This document shows positions 14,305 through 19,990 of a stretch of DNA of 19,990 nucleotides, in pieces. Within the stretch, counting starts at the first letter, position 1, and each line of letters begins with the position of its first letter. The DNA lies in contig JAYEIJ010000013.1 of the NCBI GenBank assembly GCA_034660035.1, positions 1 through 19,990 on the forward strand. Direction: 5' to 3'. Below the pieces are notes generated by a model. It did no database searches. It saw nothing but the letters and a program-made list of their open reading frames with translations, and was not told the DNA's origin. Made by a program: the position numbers and the translations under genes. This stretch comes from JAHEEL01 sp034660035. Lineage in GTDB: Bacteria; Actinomycetota; Acidimicrobiia; Spongiisociales; UBA5794.

Positions 14305-15135
14305 ATGCGTGCTCTGCCTCCCCGCCTCGATCCGCTTCGACGAGCGTACGCGCGCATCATGTCTGCCGATCCGTTCTTGATGGCGGCGGCCATCGCGTAC
14401 AACGCCTTCTTTGCCCTCGTTCCCTTGGCATTCGCCGCGGTTGCCGGTCTCTCGATGGTCGCAACTGGTGACGATGCCGCCGTCCGGGTCGAGGCCATGA
14501 TCGCCAGCGGGTTCCCAGAGCAAGTAAGCACATTCGTCATCGGGATCTTCGACGAGGCCCGGGACGCCGTGGGTGACCTGGGACCCGCTGTGCTCGTGGT
14601 CGCTCTGCTGGTAGCTCTCTGGTCTGGGTCGCGGGCGATCTATGCCGTGCAGAAGGCGCTCCGGCTCATCGAGCGTGCGGAAGAGCACCGGCCATACTGG
14701 AAGACGCGCGGTCTGGGCATCCTCTTCACGCTCGGCGCGGGGGTTGCATTGATCGTCGGGTATGTCATCGTCATCTTCGGAGACTGGGTCGCGACGGCGA
14801 TGAATCACTTCGGTATCCACGTGGGATCGGTGACGTGGATCAGCGGTTCGGTCCTGATCGGATGGGTGGTCGTGGTGCTGTATGCCATCTACGAATGGGG
14901 GACGCCGACTCAGATCCGGCGCCCGGTCGTCGCTGCCGTCGTGGCAACAGGGATCCTGACCGTCACCACTGCAGTGGCCGCCACCGTTCTGCCCGATATC
15001 AGCGGTGGCACGATCGCGGCGCTTGGAACCGTCGGCGTGGTCCTGCTCTGGTCGTACGTCATCGGCCTCGTCGTGATCGTGGTCCCGGCGGTCGTTCCAT
15101 CCATCGAAGACGTGATCCGGGGCACCGCGAAGTGA
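14305..15135 (+). CDS. YihY/BrkB-family inner-membrane protein
   Basis: It is 276 aa with six predicted membrane segments, the size and topology of the YihY/virulence factor BrkB family. The family signature is seen at the start: SADPFLMAAAIAYNAFFALVP (20-40), where a polar-aromatic AYNAFFALVP begins the first segment, and later LWSGSRAIYAVQKALR in the second. Family function is not firmly known; old annotations as RNase BN were mistaken and some members are suspected transporters or flippases. A frame open from 13675 adds 210 residues that lie over the lipoprotein gene and match nothing. The ATG at 14305 is right on family alignment and promoter placement. It is first of a four-gene operon and overlaps the next gene by GTGA, so its product probably acts with the ABC exporter. 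Confidence 0.9.
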   Translation: MRALPPRLDPLRRAYARIMSADPFLMAAAIAYNAFFALVPLAFAAVAGLSMVATGDDAAVRVEAMIASGFPEQVSTFVIGIFDEARDAVGDLGPAVLVVALLVALWSGSRAIYAVQKALRLIERAEEHRPYWKTRGLGILFTLGAGVALIVGYVIVIFGDWVATAMNHFGIHVGSVTWISGSVLIGWVVVVLYAIYEWGTPTQIRRPVVAAVVATGILTVTTAVAATVLPDISGGTIAALGTVGVVLLWSYVIGLVVIVVPAVVPSIEDVIRGTAK

Positions 15136-16898
15136 ACGCGGAGCGGTCGACCGTCGACATGAAATCCGGCATCGGACTCCTCGTCAAGACGGTGCGATCG
15201 TATCCGAGGGACGGAACGATTGCGATGCTCGGTGCGCTCGTCTGGATGGCTTCGGTGGTCGCCATCCCGTACGTCGTCAAGTTGATCATCGACGACGCGA
15301 TTCTCGAAGGTCAACGGGATCTGTTGCTCCCCTTGGTCGCCCTGTTGGCGGCAACCGGGTTGGTCCAGGCGATCGGAATGGGGTTCCGGCGCTATTTCGG
15401 ATTCCGGCTTTCCTATCGCGCCGAGGCCGATCTGAGGGGCCGGATGTTCTCCCACATCCAGCGCCTCGCGTTCTCATTCCACGATGTCACGCCGACCGGA
15501 CAGCTGATGTCGCGGGCATCGTCGGATCTGTCCCAGATTCGCTTGATTCTCATGATGCTGCCGATCGTGATCGCCAATATCGCGATGTTCCTCGTGGTGA
15601 TCGTTGTGCTCGTTGTGATCGATCCGGTGCTGGGTCTCGTCGCCTCGCTGACCGTCCCGGCCCTGGTTCTCACTGCGAACAGGTTGGCAAACCGCATCAT
15701 CGGTCTCTCCTTCAGTGTTCAGCAGAAGCTCGCCGATCTGGCCGAGGTCGTCGAGGAGACGGTTGCCGGCATCGAGGTCGTCAAGGCATATGGTCAGGAG
15801 CGCCGCGAAGAACAGCGCTTGAAGAGAGCCGCTCTCGCGATCTATGAAGACACGATTCAGATCGCTCGGTATCGGTCGAGGTACGGGCCGCTTTTCGAAC
15901 TGATCCCGTCTTTCGGGACCGTTGCTGTGCTGTGGGTCGGCGGGTTCCGGGTCATCGACGGGGCTCTGACGCCCGGCGAGTTCGTGGCGTTCACGCAGTA
16001 TCTCGCCGTCCTGATCCTCCCTTTGATGATCACCGGCTGGTTCTTCGCCAACCTGCCGCGGGCGGCCGCTTCCGCATCCCGGATCGAAGAACTCCTGGCG
16101 ACCGACCCGGTCATCGAGAACCCCGTGACACCCGTCCAATTGCCGGACGGTCCGGGGGAGATCCGATTCTCCGACGTTCGTTTCGCGTATCCGGGGGGTG
16201 GACCCGTACTCGACGGGATGGATCTTGTCGTGCCTGGTGGTGCTGCCGTGGCTCTCGTCGGAACGACGGGTTCCGGCAAGACAACGATCACCAATCTCGT
16301 ACCCCGTTTCTACGACGTTGCTGAGGGGTCCGTCACGATCGACGGGGTCGATGTTCGAGATCTCGACCTGGACGATCTGCGGTCCGAGGTCGCCATCGTG
16401 TTCCAAGAAACGTTCCTGTTCTCAGCGTCGATCGCCGAGAACATCCGGGTCGGTGATCCCGATGCCGATGATCGAAGAGTGCGCTCGGCGGCTCGACTTG
16501 CTCAAGCCCACGATTTCGTCTGCTCGATGCCGGATGGATACGACACGGTGATCGGCGAGCGGGGCCACACACTGTCCGGTGGACAGCGCCAGCGGATCGC
16601 CCTCGCCAGGAGTGTTCTGCGCGATCCGCGCATTCTCATCCTCGACGACGCGACGTCATCGGTTGACGCCATCGTGGAGGCAGAGATCCAGGATGCCCTC
16701 AGACGCGTCATGGCAGGGCGAACGACGCTGATCATCGCCCATCGGACTTCGACCCTGGCCCTCGCAGACCTGGTGGTGTTCCTGGAAGACGGTGCGATCG
16801 TCGGCGTCGGGACTCACGATGAACTCCTCGAGAAGATCCCGAGATACGGGGTAGTTCTCGCCCGTGATGAGGAACGGGCTACCGGAGGAGCGTCATGA
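15132..16898 (+). CDS. ABC exporter half-transporter, subunit with degenerate Walker B (LDD)
   Basis: Type IV ABC exporter (membrane domain fused to ATPase), 588 aa. The six-helix membrane domain spans about 28-310 and the nucleotide-binding domain about 343-575. Seen: Walker A GTTGSGKT (377-384), Q-loop Q425, signature LSGGQ (481-485), Walker B ILILDD (501-506), D-loop SSVD, and H-loop H537. The catalytic Glu after Walker B is Asp506, the substitution typical of the non-catalytic site in heterodimeric exporters. The GTG at 15132 overlaps the BrkB stop (GTGA); an ATG at 15159 is an alternative, and neither has a strong Shine-Dalgarno sequence. A longer frame from 14835 lies over BrkB and is rejected. 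The partner subunit follows directly. The substrate is unknown: lipid, peptide and drug export are all possible. Confidence 0.93.
   Translation: MNAERSTVDMKSGIGLLVKTVRSYPRDGTIAMLGALVWMASVVAIPYVVKLIIDDAILEGQRDLLLPLVALLAATGLVQAIGMGFRRYFGFRLSYRAEADLRGRMFSHIQRLAFSFHDVTPTGQLMSRASSDLSQIRLILMMLPIVIANIAMFLVVIVVLVVIDPVLGLVASLTVPALVLTANRLANRIIGLSFSVQQKLADLAEVVEETVAGIEVVKAYGQERREEQRLKRAALAIYEDTIQIARYRSRYGPLFELIPSFGTVAVLWVGGFRVIDGALTPGEFVAFTQYLAVLILPLMITGWFFANLPRAAASASRIEELLATDPVIENPVTPVQLPDGPGEIRFSDVRFAYPGGGPVLDGMDLVVPGGAAVALVGTTGSGKTTITNLVPRFYDVAEGSVTIDGVDVRDLDLDDLRSEVAIVFQETFLFSASIAENIRVGDPDADDRRVRSAARLAQAHDFVCSMPDGYDTVIGERGHTLSGGQRQRIALARSVLRDPRILILDDATSSVDAIVEAEIQDALRRVMAGRTTLIIAHRTSTLALADLVVFLEDGAIVGVGTHDELLEKIPRYGVVLARDEERATGGAS
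16884..16890 (+). promoter_or_regulatory. Strong Shine-Dalgarno of second ABC subunit
   Basis: GGAGGAG ends 4 nt before the ATG at 16895, inside the last codons of the first ABC subunit. It is the clearest ribosome binding site in the window and fixes the start of the second subunit. It contrasts with the operon heads, which have none. Confidence 0.75.
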
Positions 16899-18670
16899 GG
16901 TACATGTCGCACGCCGGTGCCTACGAGAGCGAGGATCGGAGCGGGCTGCTCGTGAGAGCGGCGAGGCTCGGTCGCAACCTGTGGCTTCCCGCCCTCGGGG
17001 CACTGATCGCAGCGGTGTTCGGGACGATGGCCAGACTCGCCGGACCGCTGACGGTGCGGGCGGGCATAGACCGGGGCATCGCAGAAGGCGACAAGATCGC
17101 CGTATCTCGCGCGGCCGTGGTGTTCCTCATCCTGCTCCTCGTGCAGTACGTGTTCGTGATGATCTCCCGATACGGCATCGCCTGGGTGGGTGAGCGGTAT
17201 CTCGTGAATCTGCGGGGCGTGGTCTTCGGGCATCTGGTCCGCTCGGACACGGCGTTCTTCTCCCGTTCGAAGAGTGGTGTGCTTGTCAGCCGCATGACGT
17301 CGGACATCGAGTCGCTGCAGGAGTTCGCGAGCGATGGTGCGGTGATGGCTCTTACGAACGTCTTGACGGTCGTCGGTGTTGCCGCAGCCATGGTCCTTGT
17401 CGATTGGCAGATGGCGGTGGCCACGCTCGTCGTTATCGGCGTCCTGATCGCCGTTTCGGTTGTGTTCCAGCGCCAGGCCTCGAAGGCCTACGGGCAGGTG
17501 CGTGAGCGGATCGGCCGGGTTCTCGCCGGATTGCAGGAAGGGATCGCCGGCGTTCGAGTTGTCCAGGCTTTCACCCAGGAACAGGTCCAGGAGGCGACGT
17601 TCAGTCGAGTCAACGAGGACCATTACCGGGCGAACATGAAGGCAGCAGCAGCGATCTCGTGGTATTTCCCTTCGGTCGGGTTGCTCCGAGTGGTGGCCCT
17701 CGGCGCTGTTCTGGTGATCGGTGGCATGCGAGCCATCGACGGGGCGATGACGTTCGGAACCCTCGTTGTCTTTCTCCTGTATCTCGACTGGTTCTTCCAA
17801 CCGATCGTGAACCTCGCCAACGTCTACAACCTTCTCCAGGCTGCGGTCGCTGCGCTCGCGAAGATCTTCGGTCTTCTCGATGTGAAGGCGGACATCGTGG
17901 AGCGTCCGGACGCGCATGATCTCGAGACCCCGGTCGCCGGTGCGATCAGGCTGCGTGACGTTACCTTCGGATACGAGGACGGCACCGAAGTACTTCGCCG
18001 GATCGATCTCGACATCCCGGAGGGACAGCGCCTCGCGGTCGTGGGGGAAACGGGCGCAGGGAAGTCCACGATCGCGAAACTCGTTCTCCGCTTCTACGAC
18101 CCTCAGCAGGGAGTTGTCGAGATCGACGGCTCGAACCTACGGGAACTCACGATGAACTCTCGCACGGACGCGATCGCTCTCATCCCCCAGGACGGCTTCT
18201 TGTTCAACGGAACGCTGAGAGACAACCTCAAGTACGGCGCACGGGATGCCACAGACGAGGACGTGTGGAACGTGCTGAGAGCGATGGGGATCGACGGTTG
18301 GGTTCGTGATCTTCCCGAGGGACTCGATACCGAGGTCCGTGAGCGGGGGAGTCGATTCTCCGCAGGGGAGCGACAACTGGTCGCCCTCGGCAGGGCATTC
18401 CTCGACGATCCCGCGGTCATCGTCCTCGACGAGGCGACTTCGAATCTCGATCCTGAGACGGAACTGGAGGTCGAGGGAGCGCTCCGTGTGCTCCTCGCCG
18501 GCCGGACCGCCATCGTGATCGCACATCGCCTCCGTTCGGCCGAGCGGGCCGATCGTGTCATCATGATCGCCGACGGCCGGATCATCGCCGACGGCCACCA
18601 TGCGGAGCTGATCGGGTCGAGCCCGGAGTTCGGCCGACTCGTGGAAGTGTGGAAAAGAGGATTGACATGA
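16895..18670 (+). CDS. ABC exporter half-transporter, subunit with catalytic Glu and degenerate signature
   Basis: It is 591 aa and pairs with the preceding subunit. The membrane domain spans about 28-325 and the nucleotide-binding domain about 350-585. Seen: Walker A GETGAGKS (384-391), Q-loop Q432, signature FSAGE (488-492) in place of LSGGQ, Walker B VIVLDE (508-513) with catalytic E513, D-loop SNLD, and H-loop H544. In the heterodimer, its intact Walker B would face the intact LSGGQ of the partner (active site), while its FSAGE faces the partner's LDD (degenerate site). This is the complementary pattern expected of a true heterodimer. The ATG overlaps the upstream stop (ATGA) and has a strong GGAGGAG. 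It is followed with the same 4-bp overlap by the PLP enzyme. Confidence 0.94.
   Translation: MRYMSHAGAYESEDRSGLLVRAARLGRNLWLPALGALIAAVFGTMARLAGPLTVRAGIDRGIAEGDKIAVSRAAVVFLILLLVQYVFVMISRYGIAWVGERYLVNLRGVVFGHLVRSDTAFFSRSKSGVLVSRMTSDIESLQEFASDGAVMALTNVLTVVGVAAAMVLVDWQMAVATLVVIGVLIAVSVVFQRQASKAYGQVRERIGRVLAGLQEGIAGVRVVQAFTQEQVQEATFSRVNEDHYRANMKAAAAISWYFPSVGLLRVVALGAVLVIGGMRAIDGAMTFGTLVVFLLYLDWFFQPIVNLANVYNLLQAAVAALAKIFGLLDVKADIVERPDAHDLETPVAGAIRLRDVTFGYEDGTEVLRRIDLDIPEGQRLAVVGETGAGKSTIAKLVLRFYDPQQGVVEIDGSNLRELTMNSRTDAIALIPQDGFLFNGTLRDNLKYGARDATDEDVWNVLRAMGIDGWVRDLPEGLDTEVRERGSRFSAGERQLVALGRAFLDDPAVIVLDEATSNLDPETELEVEGALRVLLAGRTAIVIAHRLRSAERADRVIMIADGRIIADGHHAELIGSSPEFGRLVEVWKRGLT
18656..18660 (+). 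promoter_or_regulatory. Shine-Dalgarno deciding the PLP enzyme start
   Basis: AGAGG, 6 nt before the ATG at 18667. It favours this ATG, which also gives the ATGA overlap, over an in-frame GTG at 18649. Confidence 0.6.
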
Positions 18671-19791
18671 ACCGGGAGTATCTGGACGAGTTCGAGGAAC
18701 GGGACGGATATCTGAACTACGCGTCGGTTGGCCCTCCGTCTCGATCGGCTCGTGATGCTGCCGGCGCCCTTCTCGACGAGGTGGCGTTGGGGGAGCGGGC
18801 AGCCACTCAGATCATCGGTCCGGCATATCAGAACGCCCGGGAGCGGATAGCCCGGGCTCTCGGTGTTGGAGACGGCTTCGTCACGTCGGTACCTTCGACG
18901 AGCGCAGGGATCATGCAGGTCTCCTTCGGTCTGGTCGGCTCGGGTGGGAACGTCGTCGTTCCCGCTCATGAGTTCCCGGCGAACCGGTACCCGTGGCTTC
19001 GGGCGGAATCGGTAGGTGGGCCCGAGGTGAGGGTCGTTGAGATACCCGACCGTCGTGTGACACCGGAGACCCTCTCCGACGCCATCGACGACGAGACGCG
19101 ACTGGTCGCTGTGAGCCTGGTGGACTACATGACCGGATTCCGGGTCGATGTCGATTCGATCGCCGAGGCGGCCGGTGACGCACTGGTGCTTGTCGACGGG
19201 ATCCAGGGTCTCGGTGCCGTGGAGACGGGCCTCGGCAGTGCCGACGTGTTCGTTGCCGGCGGACAGAAATGGCTCCGGGCCGGGTTCTCAGCAGGCGTGA
19301 TGGCCGTTTCTCCCCGTGTCTTCGACCGATTGGAACCCACACTGACCGGGTGGTGGAGCGTCGAGGATGGCTATGCGTTCGAGGTTCCTCCACCACATCC
19401 GGCGTTGGCAACCGCCGATCGGTTCCTGGAGGGATCGCCGAATCTGCTCGGGGCCGTCGCCGCCGCTGCCGCCATGGATGTCGTCGACGTGGGCGGGATC
19501 GCCAATATCGAGGCCGCCGTGCTTGAGCGATCGGGAGCGATTCTCGATCTGGCTCGTTCTCTCGATGCCGACGTGATCGCCCCGTGGCGGTCGGACGGCG
19601 AACGGGCGGGAATCGTCACGTTCAGAGTCCCGGGCCTCCCGGCAAACGATGCGGTTGAATCCCTGGCTACGGCAGGGTTCGTGGTGTCGGAGCGCAACGG
19701 CTGGATCCGGGTGTCTCCGCACGCGACCACACCGATGCGTGTCATCGAGGAGTTCGGAGCAACTCTGCGGGATCAGGTGCGGAAGGCCTGA
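18667..19791 (+). CDS. Class V aminotransferase-fold PLP enzyme
   Basis: Fold-type I, PLP-dependent protein of the aminotransferase class V/cysteine desulfurase superfamily, 374 aa. Seen: the PLP phosphate-cup region VPSTSAGIMQVSFG (75-88), the Asp that pairs with the pyridine nitrogen in LVDGIQGLGA (D177, with Q180), and the Schiff-base lysine in GGQKWLRAGFSAGVMAVS (K201). In cysteine desulfurases a C-terminal loop cysteine is essential; this protein has no cysteine that I can see, so sulfur-transfer chemistry is unlikely. An aminotransferase, epimerase, lyase or kynureninase-like activity remains open. Its ATGA overlap with the ABC subunit suggests it makes or modifies the exporter's cargo, or is only co-regulated. 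The ORF ends by converging on, and overlapping, a minus-strand methyltransferase gene. Confidence 0.88.
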   Translation: MNREYLDEFEERDGYLNYASVGPPSRSARDAAGALLDEVALGERAATQIIGPAYQNARERIARALGVGDGFVTSVPSTSAGIMQVSFGLVGSGGNVVVPAHEFPANRYPWLRAESVGGPEVRVVEIPDRRVTPETLSDAIDDETRLVAVSLVDYMTGFRVDVDSIAEAAGDALVLVDGIQGLGAVETGLGSADVFVAGGQKWLRAGFSAGVMAVSPRVFDRLEPTLTGWWSVEDGYAFEVPPPHPALATADRFLEGSPNLLGAVAAAAAMDVVDVGGIANIEAAVLERSGAILDLARSLDADVIAPWRSDGERAGIVTFRVPGLPANDAVESLATAGFVVSERNGWIRVSPHATTPMRVIEEFGATLRDQVRKA

Positions 19792-19990
19792 CCGGCCGCA
19801 ACGAAGCCACCTCCGGATTGCCAAACCTCGTCGATGTCCCAATGGGTCGCCTCGAGGATCTCGACCGTTGGCTGATTGAGCCTGCATCCACCCGACACCT
19901 TCCCCCAGATCGGGTTGATGCGATCCTGCCACCAGGCGGTTCGATCGCTCGGTGAACGGATGTGTTCGAGGAATCGAAGCGTCCCGCCCG
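19773..19990 (-). CDS. SAM-dependent methyltransferase, C-terminal 71 residues (5' part beyond right edge)
   Basis: Reading the minus strand from the right edge gives GGTLRFLEHIRSP, then WWQDRINPIWGKVSGGCRLN, and ends GGGFVAAGQAFRT with a TGA at 19775-19773. GG.L.FLEH.RS followed by RINP.W....GGC.LN is the familiar C-terminal part of class I (Methyltransf_11/UbiE-like) methyltransferases, where strand beta-5 is followed by the substrate lid. The N-terminal SAM-binding glycine motif lies outside the window. It overlaps the 3' end of the convergent PLP enzyme gene by 19 bp. The residues seen do not single out MenG, so I do not assign it to the menaquinone pathway. It is too short and open-ended to be found by a simple complete-ORF search. 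Confidence 0.85.
   Translation of the reverse strand, partial: GGTLRFLEHIRSPSDRTAWWQDRINPIWGKVSGGCRLNQPTVEILEATHWDIDEVWQSGGGFVAAGQAFRT

Noticed and set aside
16814..17917. Minus-strand open frame (367 codons) across the ABC genes
   Set aside because: Antisense to two subunits with complete ABC motifs; His/Arg/Asp-rich translation typical of a shadow frame.
14305..19791. A new defence system built around the ABC/BrkB operon
   Set aside because: No nuclease, sensor, toxin or mobile-element context; all four families are ordinary membrane or metabolic proteins.

Overview
The window looks like chromosomal DNA from a high-GC Gram-positive-type bacterium, most likely an actinobacterium and possibly an uncultured acidimicrobial lineage. 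The reasons are the GC-rich codon use, a menaquinone pathway whose MenB closely resembles the mycobacterial enzyme, lipoproteins with Thr/Ser-rich linkers after the lipobox cysteine, frequent GTG starts, and operon-leading genes that appear to be leaderless. The exact taxon is inference. Coding density is very high. There is no gene-free stretch longer than about 75 bp, and no tRNA, rRNA, CRISPR array, IS element or phage gene was seen.

Region 1 (1-4738) is a menaquinone cluster: menB-menA-menD on the minus strand (menD runs off the left edge), with menE divergent on the plus strand from a roughly 15-25 bp shared promoter gap. Together these cover SEPHCHC synthesis, OSB activation, naphthoate ring closure and prenylation. 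menF, menC, the thioesterase and the methyltransferase are not in the window.

Region 2 (4782-14240) is a minus-strand series. It reads, in transcription order: PQQ-type beta-propeller lipoprotein, membrane protein with an apparently dead endonuclease/exonuclease/phosphatase (EEP) domain, M3 zinc oligopeptidase, GH57 amylopullulanase-like lipoprotein with a glucodextranase-C-type module, CHAD protein, and a nitrilase with its own promoter. Most junctions are 1- or 4-bp overlaps.

Region 3 (14305-19791) is a plus-strand, fully overlapping four-gene operon. It holds a YihY/BrkB membrane protein, two half-transporters of a heterodimeric ABC exporter with one degenerate ATP site, and a class V aminotransferase-fold PLP enzyme. 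It converges on the 3' end of a SAM methyltransferase that enters from the right edge.

Two genome-scale signals stand out beyond gene content. First, every transcription-unit head that can be judged has a TANNNT hexamer 6-8 nt before its start codon and no Shine-Dalgarno sequence, which points to leaderless mRNAs. Second, three short tandem-repeat arrays, all with 7-8 bp units beginning CAGC, sit exactly at gene boundaries (menB/menA, menE/nitrilase, M3 peptidase/GH57). One is an inverted pair able to form a long hairpin. I found no convincing novel defence or mobile system. The best candidates for undescribed biology are the CAGC repeat family, the EEP pseudoenzyme coupled to a propeller lipoprotein, and the BrkB-ABC-PLP operon.
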